DNA of 64,000 nt from CAVQZC01 sp963718315 (GTDB lineage: Bacteria; Actinomycetota; Thermoleophilia; Gaiellales; JAICJC01), in NCBI GenBank assembly GCA_963718315.1, contig CAVQZC010000007.1, forward strand, positions 620,001 to 684,000, read 5' to 3'. Position numbers and translations under genes: made by a program. A model generated the notes under the pieces. The model saw only the letters and a list, made by a program, of their open reading frames with translations, was not told the DNA's origin and did no database searches. Below are positions 29,161-40,551 of the stretch, in pieces; the stretch's first letter is position 1; each line of letters begins with the position of its first letter.

Positions 29161-30091
29161 CTAGTTCGTCACCGGGGTGCTGACGGGGAACTCGAGGAAG
29201 CCCTCGAAGCGGTCGTCGCGGCCGCCCACGATGTCGAAGAACACGTCCTGGATCGCCTTGGTCACCGGCCCCCGGCCGCCGATGTCCTGGCCGTCGACCG
29301 ACGCGATCGGCGTGATCTCGGCGGCGGTGCCGCAGAGGAACGCCTCGTCGGCGAAGTAGAGGTCGGTGCGCACGAGCGTTGACCTCGCGCACCTCGTATC
29401 CCAGCACCGTGGCGATCTGGGCGACGCTGTCACGGGTGATGCCGGGGAGGCAGGAGTCGCTGGTCGGCGGCGTGTGCAGCACCCCGTCGCGGACGACGAA
29501 CACGTTCTCGCCCGAGCCGTCGGCGAGGAAACCCTGCTCGTTGAGCAGGATCGCCTCGTCGTAGCCGCACCGGGCCGCCTCGTGCTTGGCCAGCACGGAG
29601 TTGATGTACTGCCCGCTGGCCTTTGCCGCCGGCGGCAGCGTGTTGGGTCCGTAGCGGCGGTAGCTCGAGATCTTGCAGCGAACGCCGGTCTCGAGGGCCT
29701 CCTCGCCGAGGTATGCGCCCCACGGCCAGACGGCGATCGCGATGTCGACCGGGTTGCGGAGCGCGAACAGGCCCATCTCGCCGTAGCCGCGGAACACGAT
29801 CGGGCGGATGTAGCAGGAGTCCATGCCGTTGACGGAAACGGTCTCGTGGACGGCGGCGGCCAGCTCGTCGGTGCCGATCCCTAGTCCATCTCGTAGAGCG
29901 CAGCCGAGCGGCGCAGGCGCTCCAGGTGGGTCGTCAACCGGAACACGCCGGTGCCGCGTCGGCGTCGCGTAGGCGCGGATGCCCTCGAAGACCCCGGTCC
30001 CGTAGTGGAGCGCATGCGTGAGGACGTGCACCTGGGCGTCATCCCAGGACACGAAGCTGCCATTGCGCCAGATCTTCTCCGTCGACTGCAT
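29161..30091 (-). CDS. ilvE: Branched-chain amino acid aminotransferase (frameshifted)
   Basis: About 309 codons of fold-type IV PLP enzyme. Motifs: HALHYGTGVFEGIRAY near the N-terminus, the lysine in SSYRRYGPNTLPPAAKASGQYINS, and EAILLNEQGFLADGSGENVF. Indels occur near 29955, 29881 and 29383; reading across them restores GTGVFRLTTHLERL and TLVRTDLYFADEAFLCGTAAEITPI. It transfers the amino group in Leu/Ile/Val synthesis. The ATG at 30091 follows GAGG. The serA gene lies 62 bp upstream. Confidence 0.9.
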
Positions 30092-30153
30092 CGTCACCTC
30101 TTCTCCCGGCCGTTCCGCAAGATCGTAGCCGACTGTCTCCCGCCTGTCGGGCG

Positions 30154-31739
30154 CTACGACCCGAGCGAGACGAGGCGGACCGAGTGCATTCCGTCGACCG
30201 TCCGCAGCCGGTCGACGACGTGGGGCTCGACCGACGTGTCGACGGACAGGATCATCACCGCCTCGTCGCCGCGGTCGTTGCGCGAGACGCTCATGTTGGC
30301 GATGTTCACGCCCTCCGATCCCAGCATCGCTGCCGACGGCGCCGATCATCCCCGGCCGGTCCTCGTTGACCATCACCACCATCCGGTCGGCCAGCTCGAT
30401 CTCGACCTGGTAGGGCTCGACCGCCACCAGCCACGGCCGGTTGTCAACGCCGAAGGTGGTGCCGGATACCGCCTCGCCCGGCACCGAGCGGACGGTGACC
30501 AGGTTCGTGTAGTGCGCCGTTTCCCGGCGTCGCCGACTCGGTCACCTTGATCCCCCGCTGCTCGGCGACCGCCCGCGCGTTGACCAGGTTGACGTGCTCC
30601 TCGACGTAGCCGCCGAAGGCGCCGGACAGCACGGCGGAGGTCAACAGCCGGGTGTCCGCGTCTGCAAGCTGGCCGGTGTAGGAGACCTCGACCCGTTCCA
30701 GGTTCTCGCCCGCAAGGCCGGTGGCCAGGCGCCCCAGCAGCGTCGCCAGCGGGACGTACGGGCCGATCACCTCGGCAGTCCTGGGGCTGGATCTGCGGGA
30801 TGTTGACGGCGTTGGAGACGACCTCCCCCGACAGGGCGGCGGCCACCTGCTCGGCGACGATCACCCCGGCGCGGTCCTGCGCCTCCTGCGTGGACGCCCC
30901 CAGGTGCGGCGTCACCACCACGTTCTGGAGCTGGAAGATCTCGCCCTCCGTGTACGGCTCCTCGGGGAACACGTCCAGCGCGGCGCCGGCGACTCTCCCG
31001 TCCTTGAGCGCCTCGACCAGCGCAGGCAGGTCGACCAACCCGCCCCGCGCGGCGTTCACGATTCGTACCCCGGGCTTCATGCGGGCGATGGTCTCGGCAC
31101 GCACCAGATTCTGGGTCTCGGGCGTCAGCGGGGCGTGCAGCGTCAGGAAGTCAGAGGCTGCCAGCACCATGTCCATGCGTTCCCTGGCCGACCTGCAGCT
31201 CCCGGAAGCGATCGCTGGAGACGAACGGGTCGTGGGCGATCACCTGCCATTCCCAATCCCCGCGCCCGGGCGGCGACCAGCTGGCCGATGCGGCCGAAGC
31301 CGAGCACGCCCAGCGTCTTGCCGTCGACCTCGACGCCGCCGAAGCGCGAGCGCTCCCAGCGTCCCTGCACCAGCGCCGCATGCGCCTGGGGGATGTTGCG
31401 CGCCAGCGCCAGCAGCAGCCCGACCGCGTGCTCGGCGGCCGAAACCATGTTCGAGCCGGGCGCGTTGGCGACGATGATTCCGCGCCGCGTCGCCTCGGCG
31501 ACGTCGACGTTGTCCACGCCGGTGCCGGCGCGTCCCACCACCTTCAGGCGCTCGCCGCGGGCGAGCAGGTTGGCATCGACCCGCGTCGCGCTGCGGACGA
31601 TCAGCGCGTCGTACTCGCCGATCCGCTCGGCCAGCTCCTCGGCCGGCATCTCGACGCCGACGTCGACGTCGAAGCGCCGCCGGAGCAGCTCCACGCCGGC
31701 GTCGGCGATCTTCTCCTTGACCAGGACCTTCTCAGGCAT
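30154..31739 (-). CDS. serA: D-3-phosphoglycerate dehydrogenase, long form (frameshifted)
   Basis: About 528 codons. The substrate domain opens MPEKVLVKEKIADAGVELL; the NAD motif is GVLGFGRIGQLVAARA; VNAARGGLVDLPALVEAL and DVFPEEPYTEGEIFQLQNVVVTPHLGAS follow. An ASB domain and a C-terminal ACT domain ending VDRLRTVDGMHSVRLVSLGS are recovered across at least four further indels. It oxidises 3-phosphoglycerate to start serine synthesis, and the ACT domain usually gives serine feedback. The start overlaps the upstream aminotransferase stop. Confidence 0.9.
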
Positions 31740-32892
31740 CGGCGATCGCCGGCAGGCCAAGCACCTCGAGCGCCCGTGCCACGCCGGCTCCCGGCGCGGG
31801 CGGGTCGGAACCCGTAGTCGGCCAGCACGAGCTCGAGCGCGGCCAGCGCCGTGACCATGTCGAAGCCGTTCATGTAGCCCATGTGGCCGATGCGGATGAT
31901 CCGGCCGCGCAGCGGGCCCTGGCCGCCGGCCAGCACCACGCCATGCAGGTCGCGGAGCATCCCGTAGACCTTCTGGCCGTCGACGCCGTCCGGCATCAGC
32001 ACCGCCGTGACCATCGACGAGCTGTGGATCGTCCGGCGAGAACAGCTCCAGTCCCATCGCCTTCACGCCCTCTCGTACGCTGTTTGCCAGCGCCCGGTTG
32101 TGGGCGTACACGTTGGCGGGGCCGTCGGCCTCGATCAGGCGAAGGGCGGCGTTCAGCCCGGCCACCAGCGTGACGGGCGGCGTGAACGCGGTGTTGCACC
32201 TCGGCCTGCGCCTTGGCGGTGGCGGCCCAGTCGAGCGTGTAGCGCGGTGACCTCGAGCGGCTCGCGGCCTCCCACGCCCGCTCCGAGACGGCGGCGAATG
32301 CCAGGCCGGGCGGGGTCATCAGCGCCTTCTGCGAGCCGGCCACGACCACGTCGACACCCCACCGGTCGGTCGCCAGCTCCACTCCGCCCAGGCTGGAGAC
32401 GGCATCGACGACGCTGAGGGTGCCCGTGTCACGCAGCGCCCCGGCGATCGCCTCGACGTCGTGGACGACACCGGTCGAGGTCTCGGAGTGCGTGACGAAG
32501 GCGGCGACGCACCCGGGAGCCGCCGCGGCGATCCGCTGCGGGATCGAGCGCGCTCCCCCCACTCCTGCTCGAGATGGATCACGTCGGCCCCGTAGGCCGA
32601 TGCGATCTTGACCCAGCGCTCGCCGAAGTTGCCCGCCGAGGCGACGAGCGCCAGGTCGCCGGGCGAGAGCAGGTTGGCGACCGCCGACTCCATCGCCGTG
32701 GTGCCCGATCCGGTGAACATCAGCACCTCGCGCTCGGTCTCGAACACCGTTCGCAGGCGGCTCAGCGTGTCCCGCAGCAGCGCCCGGAAGTCGGGGCTGC
32801 GGTGGTGCAGCAGCGGCTCGGCCATGGCCGCCTGGACCTGCGGCGGCACGAGGCGTCGGGCCGGGCGTGATGAGGTAGGTCTTCTCGGGCAC
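31732..32892 (-). CDS. Class V aminotransferase (alanine-glyoxylate/serine-pyruvate/phosphoserine type, frameshifted)
   Basis: About 386 codons. Motifs include MFTGSGTTAMESAVANLL, the PLP lysine in VVAGSQKALMTPPGLAF, and RIIRIGHMGYMNGFD near the C-terminus. At least three indels interrupt it. The family acts on small amino acids; its 8-bp overlap with serA suggests it carries out the next serine-pathway step or serine-glyoxylate exchange, an inference from context. The GTG at 32892 lies about 25 bases after a TACACT box. Confidence 0.82.
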
Positions 32893-32958
32893 TGGAGCGG
32901 CGCAGTGGTCGATCGCCAGTGTATCCCCGGCCTCCCCGGAGACCCGCCGGATCGCCGC

Positions 32959-34373
32959 TCAGCTCAGGCGCGAGCGGAAGAGCTCCTGCACCTTGCGAGC
33001 ATCTGCGCGGCCCTGCGTCTTCTTCATGACCTGGCCGACCAGAGCGTTGACCACGCCGTCCTTGCCGCCGCGGAACTGCTCGACCAGCGCCGGGTTGGCC
33101 TCGATCACCTCGTCGACCATGCCCATCAGCTCGTCGTCGCCGCCGATGCTCGCGAGCCCCTGCTGCTCGACCAGCTCTGCAGGATCGGCGTCCGGCGTCT
33201 CTTCGAGCAGCCCGTACACCTGCTTGGCGATCGTCGCGGTGATCGTGCCGCCGTTGACCAGCTTGACGATGCCCGCCAGGCCGCTTGCAGGCACGGCGGC
33301 GACGGCCGTCGGCTGGTTGATGACCCAGTCGGCAGCGGCCTTGGGGTCGCCTGCCAGCTCGGCAACCTGCTCGAAGTAGTCCGCCACGCCGGCGTCGGCG
33401 TTGAGGTCGACCGCGTACTGCTCGGGCAGCGCATAGTCGCGCTCGAAGCGGGCGATGCGCCCGGCCGGAAGCTCGGGCAGCTCGCCCCGCAGCCGCTCGA
33501 TCAGCTCAGCCGAAGGCGCCAGCGGCACCAGGTCGGGCTCCGGGAAGTAGCGGTAGTCGTGCGCCTCCTCCTTCGACCGCAGCGACCGCAGCGCACCGCT
33601 GCGGGGGTCGTAGTGAAGCGTCTCCTGCTCGACCGTGCCGCCACCCTCCAGCACGCCGATCTGGCGCTCGATCTCGGCCGCCATCCCCTCGGCCAGGAAC
33701 TTGAACGAGTTCATGTTCTTGAGCTCGGTCTTGGTGCCGAACTCGGTCGCGCCGGCCGGGCGCACCGAGACGTTCGCATCGCAGCGCAGCGAGCCCTTCT
33801 CCATGTCGCAGTCCGAGACTCCGATCGTCTGCAGCGTGTTCTTGAGCAGCGCCAGGAACCGGGTTGCCTGCTCGGGCGATCGGATGTCGGGCTCGGTGAC
33901 GATCTCGACCAGTGGCGTTCCGCAGCGGTTGAAGTCGACCAGCGAATGCTCGGCGCCGGCGATCCGCCCCGCCTCGCCGCCGGCGTGGACGAGCTTGGCG
34001 GCGTCCTCCTCGAGGTGCGCGCGGGTGATCCCAATGCTCGTTCCGTCGACCTCCAGGTGGCCGCCGCTGCAGATCGGCTCGTCGTACTGGCTGATCTGGT
34101 ACGCCTTCGGGCTGTCTGGATAGAAGTAGTTCTTGCGGTGGAACACGGCAGCTCTCCGCCACCTGCGAGTTGAGCGCCAGCCCGATCTTGATGGCGCGGT
34201 CGACCGCGGCCTGGTTGATCAGCGGCAGCACGCCGGGATGGCCCAGGCAGAGCGGGCAGGTGAGGGTGTTGGGGTCGGCGCCGATAGCGGTTCTCGCAGC
34301 AGCAGAACATCTTCGTCTCGGTGTTCAGCTGAACGTGGATCTCGAGGCCGATGACCGGCTCCCAGTCGCTCAT
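32959..34373 (-). CDS. gatB: Aspartyl/glutamyl-tRNA amidotransferase subunit B (frameshifted)
   Basis: About 471 codons. The start MSDWEPVIGLEIHVQLNTETKMFCCC, then NYFYPDSPKAYQISQYDEPIC, SGALRSLRSKEEAHDYRYFPEPDL, and the YqeY-like tail GVVNALVGQVMKKTQGRADA are textbook GatB. Indels lie near 34290 and 34150. With GatA and GatC it amidates Glu-tRNA-Gln and Asp-tRNA-Asn. The start overlaps the gatA stop in ATGA. Confidence 0.95.
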
Positions 34374-35844
34374 GCGACCCCCTGGCCCAGCCGCGGCGGC
34401 ACCGGGTCGAACTGCAGCGCCCGCTCCATCGCGTGCGCGGCGTCGAGCAGCCGGTTCTCGGAGAACGGCCGGCCCGACCAGCTGGAGGCCGACGGGAAGC
34501 TCCTCGGACAGGCCGCACGGGATCGAGATACCCGGCAGCCCGGCCAGGTTCAGCGGCACCGTGAGCACGTCGCAGGCGTACATCGCCCACGGGTCGTCGA
34601 CCCGCTCGCCGATCGTGAACGCCACGGTCGGCGAGGCCGGCGTGGCGATCACGTCGACGTCGCCGAACGCCTGATCGAAGTCCCGCCGGATCAGCGTCCG
34701 CACCTCTGAGCGCGGTGCCGTAGTAGGCGTCGTAGTAGCCGGCCGAGAGCACGTAGGTGCCCAGCATGATGCGGCGCTTGACCTCGGCGCCGAACCCGCT
34801 CGAGCGGGTGCGCCCGTACATGTCGACCACCGTGTCGCCCGGCTCCTCCAGCCGCAGGCCGTAGCGGACGCCGTCGAAGCGGGCCAGGTTGGCCGACGCC
34901 TCGGCAGGGTGCGATCAGGTAGTAGGCGGGCAGCCCGTGGATGGGCGTGCGGGAGCGCGATCTCGCGACACGGAGGCGCCAAGGTCCTCGGCGATGCTCC
35001 AGCGACGCGTCGAACGACGTCGCGCACGCCGGGCTCGACGCCCTGGTCGAGCAGCTTCGGTGGGCACGCCGATGCGGACGCCGGCGAGGTCGTCGCGGTC
35101 GGGGAGGCGATCGGCTCGAGCAGCTCGACCGAGGTCGAGTCGCAGTGGTCCTGGCCGGCGATCACGTGGCGAGCGCCAGGGCCGCGTCGCGCACGGTCAG
35201 CGCGAACGGGCCGATCTGGTCGAGCGAGGAGCCAAATGCGATCAGCCCGTGGCGGCGAGACGGCGCCGTAGGTCGGCTTCAGGCCGACCACGCCGCAGAG
35301 GGCCGCGGGCTGGCGGATCGAGCCGCCGGTGTCGGTGCCCAGCGCGAGCGGCGCCAGGCCCGCGGCGACGGCGGCGGCCGAACCGCCGCTCGACCCGCCC
35401 GGGACCACGCGTCGGATCCCACGGGTTGTGGGTCGCGCCGAAGGCGGAGTGCTCGGTCGACGAGCCCATCGCGAACTCGTCCATGTTGGTCTTGCCGAGC
35501 GGGATCATCCCCGCCGTGCGGACGCGGGTGACCGCGCCGGCGTCGTACAGCGGCTGGTGCCCCTCCAGGATCCGGGAGCCGGCCGTGGTCTCCTCGCCGC
35601 GCGTGCAGAGAATGTCCTTGAGCGCGATCGGGACGCCCTGAAGGCCGCTGCGGCCGTCGCGGTCGAAGCGCGCGGCCTCCGCCAGCGCCGTCGCGCGCGG
35701 GTGCGCAGATAGGCGTTGAAGTCGCCGTCGTGCGCCTCGATGCGGTCGAGATAGGCCTCGACCAGCTCCCGGCACGACACGTCCCGCGCGTCGAGCAGCG
35801 CCACGCAGCCGCTCAGCGGTCAGCCCCAGGGTCTCGACGGTCAC
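34370..35844 (-). CDS. gatA: Aspartyl/glutamyl-tRNA amidotransferase subunit A (frameshifted)
   Basis: About 491 codons of amidase-signature protein. Segments recovered: LQGVPIALKDILCTRGEETTAGSRIL (catalytic Lys), PGGSSGGSAAAVAAGLAPLALGTDTGGSIRQPAALCG (both serines), and PFTIGERVDDPWAMYACDVLTVPLNLAGLPGIS-like C-terminal parts. Several indels break the frame. It supplies ammonia from glutamine to GatB. The GTG start overlaps the gatC stop (GTGA). Confidence 0.93.
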
Positions 35845-36130
35845 GAGGTCGGGGGGACGCGGAACATGTTGTCGGCCACGTCCGGCGCCCCTTGGCCAGC
35901 ACCTCGTCCAGGGGCCAGCGACGGCCGCGACCGGTCGGGCGCGCGTCAGGTTGACGAGTCGGAAGCGGATGCGAGGTCGGCGGAACGCCGCTCAGGTCGA
36001 GCGTCGAGAGCGCGTCGACGTGCTCCAGGATGCCGGAGAGCTGGGTCGACATGCGGTCGACCTCCTCCTCGTCCAGCGAGAGGTTGGCGAGCTTCGCCAC
36101 GTGCAGCACGTCGCCGGAGGAGATGGCCAT
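35841..36130 (-). CDS. gatC: Aspartyl/glutamyl-tRNA amidotransferase subunit C (frameshifted)
   Basis: About 96 codons. The start MAISSGDVLHVAKLANLSLDEEEVDRM and the GILEHVDALSTLDLSGVPPTSH segment are typical. After two indels the C-terminus reads APDVADNMFRVPPTS, as in other GatC proteins. It stabilises the GatA-GatB complex. It heads the gatCAB operon with a leaderless ATG. Confidence 0.9.
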
Positions 36131-36138
36131 CGGGCGGC

Positions 36139-36144
36139 AGGATA
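36139..36144 (-). promoter_or_regulatory. Leaderless -10 box TATCCT for gatCAB
   Basis: On the minus strand TATCCT ends eight bases before the ATG at 36130. Confidence 0.6.
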
Positions 36145-36208
36145 GACAAGACGTCATCGTCCCCGGGTATACCGCTCATTCCCCGGGCGACGAGGCAATC
36201 CGCTGGGA

Positions 36209-36409
36209 TCAGATCACGCGGACGCCACTGGCCTGCAGGCCCTTGTTGCCCTGGACGACCTCGAACTCGACGCGCTGACCTTCGGCCAGGCTCTTGTAGC
36301 CGTCGACCTGAATCTCCGAGAAGTGCACGAACACGTCGTCGCCGCCATCCTGCTGGATGAAGCCGTAGCCCTTCTCGTTGCTGAACCACTTCACAGTGCC
36401 TTCCGCCAA
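36209..36409 (-). CDS. Cold-shock protein, CspA family
   Basis: A 66-aa single cold-shock domain. RNP1 is KGYGFIQ and RNP2 is DVFVHFSEI; AEGTVKWFSNEKG opens the domain. These proteins bind single-stranded RNA and DNA. The TTG at 36409 is the likely start, eight to nine bases after AGGGAGGG. An in-frame ATG further upstream would add a tail without family support. The upstream region of about 120 bases is non-coding and probably a 5' leader. Confidence 0.93.
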   Translation of the reverse strand: MAEGTVKWFSNEKGYGFIQQDGGDDVFVHFSEIQVDGYKSLAEGQRVEFEVVQGNKGLQASGVRVI

Positions 36410-36533
36410 CTCTGTTGCCCTCCCTGGAGGCAGATCGTGGATGGGAGACCTTAGATGCATCGCGCAGAGGCGTCCTGCAATGGATCCAAGCGAAATCGAA
36501 TGACCGCTTTGTGACGTCGAGCAAGCTGCGCGA

Positions 36534-37409
36534 TCAGGCGGTAACGGCGGCCTGCGCGCCGTGGCGCATCCGAGCGGCCTCCAGCGTGTTCGAGAGCAGC
36601 ATCGCGATCGTCATCGGACCCACACCTCCGGTACCGGGGTGATCGCCGCCGGCCACCTCGCGCGGCCGATGCGAAGTCGACGTCGCCGACCAGTCCCGCG
36701 TCGGTGCGGTTGATGCCGACGTCGATGACGACGGCGCCCGGCTTGATCATGTCGCCGGTGATCATCTCGCGGACGTCCGACGGCCGCCACCAGGATGTCT
36801 GCGCGCCGCGTGACCTCACCCAGGTCGCGCGTGCGCGAGTGGGCGATGGTGACGGTGGCGCTCTGGTGCAGGAGCAGCAGCGCCACCGGCTTGCCGACGA
36901 TGTCCGAGCGGCCGACGACCACGGCCTCCGCGCCGGTGATCGGCGATCTCGTAGGCGTGCAGCAGCTCCATCACGCCGGCCGGCGTGCACGGACGCAGGC
37001 CGGGCTGGTTGGCAACCAGGCGGCCGACGCTGACCGGGTGGAACCCGTCCACGTCCTTGGCCGGGTCGATCAGCTCCAGAACCGGCTTGGAGTCGAGGCC
37101 TGCCGGGGAGCGGCAGCTGCACCAGGATGCCGTCGACGCGGTCGTCCGCGTTCCAGCGTGCGACGGCGCTCTCGACCTCGTCCTGGCTGGCCGTTGCCGG
37201 CAGCTGCTCGTGGAACGAGGCCATCCCGACCTCCCGGGTGCGCTCGCCCTTGCTGCGGACGTAGACCTGAGACGCCGGGATCCTCGCCGACCAGGATGGT
37301 CACGAGCCCCGGCGTATGGCCGGTTTCCGCCGCGAACTCCGCGACTCGCTCCGCCACGCGTGCGCGCACGCGGCTGGAGATCTGCTGTGCCGTCGATCAG
37401 GGTCGCCAT
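36534..37409 (-). CDS. folD: Methylenetetrahydrofolate dehydrogenase/cyclohydrolase (frameshifted)
   Basis: About 292 codons, broken by at least five indels. Recovered parts: LVTILVGEDPGVS, DDRVDGILVQLPLP, GLDSKPVLELIDPAKDVDGFHPVSVGRLV, the NADP motif VVVGRSDIVGKPVALLLL, ATVTIAHSRT, and the closing GGVGPMTIAMLLSNTLEAAR. FolD interconverts methylene-, methenyl- and formyl-tetrahydrofolate. The ATG at 37409 is leaderless. It is among the most damaged genes in the window, yet every block is conserved. Confidence 0.92.
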
Positions 37410-37417
37410 CGGCGGGG

Positions 37418-37423
37418 ACGATA
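37418..37423 (-). promoter_or_regulatory. Leaderless -10 box TATCGT for folD
   Basis: On the minus strand TATCGT ends eight bases before the ATG at 37409. Confidence 0.6.
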
Positions 37424-37648
37424 CCAGCCTTCGGCCGAAAATCGATGCATGAATGACCCCACCGGGTGATACCGGCGAGGCTCGCCGCCCCCTATACCGA
37501 GTTGGAGAAGCATCGGCCGCCTCCCCGAAAGGGGGAAATGCTCCCAGTACCGCCTCAAGGTCTGGAGCGGCGCGCCGAAACAGGAACCACTCGATTCGCA
37601 CGTCCGCGGCGAGCGATCGATATTGAAGATCGGAAGGAGGTGAATCCC

Positions 37649-37819
37649 TTGATCGAGTACCTGAACCGCGTGTTCGCGGATCTCAAGGAGGAGTCGGGTC
37701 AGACGATGGCGGAGTACGCCGTCGTGCTCGGCGTCATCACCATCGCGGTGGTCGCCACCCTGACGCTGCTGAGCGGCACGATCTCCACCGTTCTCAACAA
37801 CGTGATCACCAAGATGTAG
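37649..37819 (+). CDS. flp: Flp pilin, head of the tad locus
   Basis: A 56-aa Flp-type pilin. The start is TTG at 37649, eight bases after a strong AAGGAGG. The cleavage motif is EESG|QTMAEYA, followed by the same hydrophobic helix as the orphan pilin at 12688-12840. A prepilin peptidase is expected to cut after Gly. It is the main subunit of the Tad adhesive pilus. A strong terminator follows it, so the pilin should be made in excess over the downstream assembly genes. The 240-bp upstream region is non-coding. Confidence 0.93.
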   Translation: MIEYLNRVFADLKEESGQTMAEYAVVLGVITIAVVATLTLLSGTISTVLNNVITKM

Positions 37820-37834
37820 TCGTTGCTTCTGTCG

Positions 37835-37882
37835 GCGGGCTCCCGCATCCCCGAGTGCGGTACCGGGAGCCCGCTTTCCTTT
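37835..37882 (+). terminator. Strong terminator after the flp pilin
   Basis: A perfect 11-bp stem, 37835-37845 with 37864-37874, followed by TTTCCTTT. It should partly stop transcription between the pilin and the rest of the tad locus. Confidence 0.85.
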
Positions 37883-37891
37883 CATAGGTCT

Positions 37892-38325
37892 TCATTCGTC
37901 CCCACCCCACCCCGAGCGAGGCGAAGTGCACAAGCAAGGCTCGATAAGCAGCGAGGCCAGGCGCTAGTCGAGTTCGCCGTGCTGCTCCCTGTCCTGTTGC
38001 TCGTGCTGTTCGCAATCCTGCAGTTCGGAGTGGTGTTCAACAACTACATCCAGGTGACCAGCGCAGCCCGCGAGGGTGCCGCAAGGCCGCGGTCAGCCGA
38101 GGCCTGGGCACTTCAGGAGCCGAGTCCGCCGCCGTCACTGCGGCCGACAACACGGCTTCGGGCCTCACCCAGTCGCAGCTGGCGATCACCTTCCCTGGCA
38201 ACCCGACGTTCGCCCAGGGCAGCACGGTGACGGTGCAGGTTAGCTACCCGTACTCGATCAGCCTTCTCGGCCTGGTCGTGTCATCGGGCAACCTCACCTC
38301 ATCGACCACGATGCGCGTCGAGTAG
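37892..38325 (+). CDS. TadE-family minor pilin-like protein (frameshifted, start uncertain)
   Basis: A TadE-like protein of about 140 codons. The N-terminal motif RGQALVEFAVLLPVLLLVLFAILQFG is the TadE signature helix, followed by QVTSAAREGA. An indel near 38090 shifts the frame; afterwards SAAVTAADNTASGLTQSQLAITFPGNPTF and the closing SSGNLTSSTTMRVE are read to a stop at 38323. No good start codon lies in frame before the helix, so another indel may exist there. TadE proteins are pseudopilins needed for Flp pilus assembly. Confidence 0.78.
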
Positions 38326-38528
38326 CCCACCGCTACTCCCCACACGACGCCGGGTGTATGTGCGCAAGCGCACGACCACACCGCCGGCGCGAAGGATTGC
38401 AGGACGGCGGTTTCGTGCCGGTCCGCTACTGCGAGTCAAGAGTCTTCAGTAACGCCCTCAAGTCCATCCCCACCACTGCCGATAGCTCCCTAGCCGAGTG
38501 AGTCCGACGTCCCAAGTGAGGCAGCCGC
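38326..38528. other. Non-coding gap in the tad locus with hairpins
   Basis: About 200 bases without a gene. A short perfect hairpin GTGCGCAAGCGCAC lies near 38361-38374, and a 7-bp stem pairs 38380-38386 with 38405-38411. Neither is a classical terminator. I see no riboswitch consensus that I can name. Confidence 0.4.
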
Positions 38529-39339
38529 ATGACGTATAACGTCCGTAATATCGCGATCGCCCTGGTTCTTGCCGGGATCGCGGCGTTCCTGGTGATTGCT
38601 TACACCTCGAACGTACAGAAGCAGGCACATAACTCCCAGCAGACCACCAAGGTGCTGGAGGCCACGGCGGACGTTCCAGCCGGTACCAGCGTCAAGGACG
38701 CCATCTCCGGCGGCCAGCTCTCGCTGAAGCCGGTCGTGTCGCAGGACGTGATCGTCGGGGCGCTGACCTCGACGACCATCGGCGGCGACAAGGATCTACG
38801 TCACCACGCAGGATCTCTACGCTGGCCAGCAGGTCACGACCGCCATGTTCACGGCGTCCCTGACCAGCCCGATCATCACCCAGATCAACGGCACGCAGCG
38901 CGCCGAGCAGATTCCGCTCGACCACAGACGCGATGATGGTCAACACGCTCAAGGCCGGCGACCACATCGACATGGTCGGTACCTACACCGTGCACCCGCC
39001 GACCGGCGACCGACTACATCGTCAGCCGCATCATCGTGCGCAACGTGCCGGTGCTGTCGGTGTCCGACGGATGCCAGCGGCTCGAAGGTCGGCTGGCGGC
39101 GGCAGCTCCAACCCCGTACGATCATCGTCTCGGTGCCCGACACGGTCGTGCCGACGATCAACTTCACGCTGCAAGGAGGGTGGCGGCGAGAACTCCGGCT
39201 CTCGATGGCCTGTGGCTCGTCGAGCGTCCGCAGAGCGGCTCGCAGGACGGCCTCGATCACCATCGCGACGCTGAAGTCGGTGCTCGGCGCAGGTCTCAAC
39301 GCCACGCAGCTCCAGGCTGCCCTGAACGGGAACGGGTGA
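38529..39339 (+). CDS. cpaB: CpaB/RcpC Flp pilus assembly protein (frameshifted)
   Basis: About 270 codons. The N-terminus MTYNVRNIAIALVLAGIAAFLVIAYTS is a signal anchor. The SAF domain has VLEATADVPAGTSVKDAIS and, across an indel, VTTQDLYAGQQVTTAMF. Later DAMMVNTLKAGDHIDMVGTY and RTIIVSVPDTVVPTINFTLQ follow, ending SITIATLKSVLGAGLNATQ. At least four indels occur, mostly an added G or C. CpaB is a periplasmic or cell-wall part of the Tad machine. Confidence 0.85.
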
Positions 39340-39347
39340 TCGATCAA

Positions 39348-40536
39348 ATGAGCAGCCTCACCGATCAAGGTATTCATCACCGGCGCCGCCAACGGGCTGG
39401 CCGAGGTCCGCGAGGGTCTGGCCGACCACCCCGAGGTGGAGCTGGTCGGCACGGCGGCCGATCCCGACGAAGGTCGGGACGAAGCTGGCTGAGTCCGGCG
39501 CGCAGGTGATGCTGCACGGCACCACCGCCACCGATCACGTCCCGACCGACGAGATCGACGCGATCCGCGGCATCACCGCCGCGCCGATCGTGCTCGTGAC
39601 CTCGGCCAGCGCCAACGCGATCCTGTCGCAGGCGCTGTCCGCCGGGCATCTTCGACGTCGTGCTGCTGCCGCAGCTGACGGACGGCATCGTGTTCACGAT
39701 CAAGAAGGCGAACTCGCTGGCTGCGGGCCGCCCGACGGGCCCGAGCTCGAAGACGAGCGCCGGCCTCGAGGGCAAGACGGTGACGTTGTTCTCGCCCAAG
39801 GGCGGAGTCGGGCAAGACCGTCCTCGCCTGCAACCTGGCGGCGACGTTCGCGCGCCACCAGAAGCGCAAGACGCTGCTGCTCGACCTCGATCTTCAGTTC
39901 GGCGACGTCGCCATCATGATGGGGATCGAGCCCGAGAAGACGATCTACGACCTGGTGATGGCCGGCGTGAGCTGGATTCCGACGCTCTGGCCGGCTACGT
40001 CACCGTCCACCAGTCCGGCGTGCACGTCCTCCCCGCTCCGATGCGGCCCGAGGATGCCGAGCTGGTCACCGAGGAGCGGCTCGGCGCACCTGTTCGCCGT
40101 CGCCAAGGAGAGCTACGACGTCACGGTCGTCGACACGCCGCCGTTCTTCCACGGCCCGGTGCTGTCGACGCTCGATCGCACCGACCAGCTGCTGCTGGTG
40201 GGCTCGATGGACGTGCCCGCGGTCAAGAACATCAAGCTGACCATGCAGACCCTCGACCTGCTGCACTACCCGAAGGAGCGGCGGCACCTGCTGCTCAACC
40301 GGGCGGGGTCGAAGGTGGGCCTGAAGACCGCCGACGTCGAGCGGGCGCTCGACTACAAGGTCGAGTTCGAGGTGCCGGTGGAGCGCGAGGTGGCCGTCTC
40401 GGTCAACCGCGGCGTCCCGATGGTGCTCTCGATCGCCGCGCTCCGGCGTGGCCAAGGCCCTTGCCGACATCGCCGACAAGCTCGTGCCGCAGCGCACCGC
40501 CGAGGGCGGGACGCCGGCGGCCGGCGAAAGTTCTGA
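39348..40536 (+). CDS. TadZ/CpaE-type MinD-like ATPase (frameshifted)
   Basis: About 396 codons. An N-terminal receiver-like domain (KVFITGAANGLAEVREGLADHPEVELVG) precedes a MinD/ParA-type ATPase with deviant Walker A VTLFSPKGGVGKTVLACNLA and LLLDLDLQFGDVAIMMG. VTVVDTPPFFHGPVL is the Walker B region. At least five indels, several turning GG into GGG. TadZ marks the cell site where the Tad pilus is built. The stop follows KF at 40534. Confidence 0.87.
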
Positions 40537-40551
40537 AGGAAGGGGTAACCG

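Noticed and set aside
38326..38528. c-di-GMP riboswitch before cpaB
   Set aside because: The region is non-coding with small hairpins, but the conserved GEMM core was not found.
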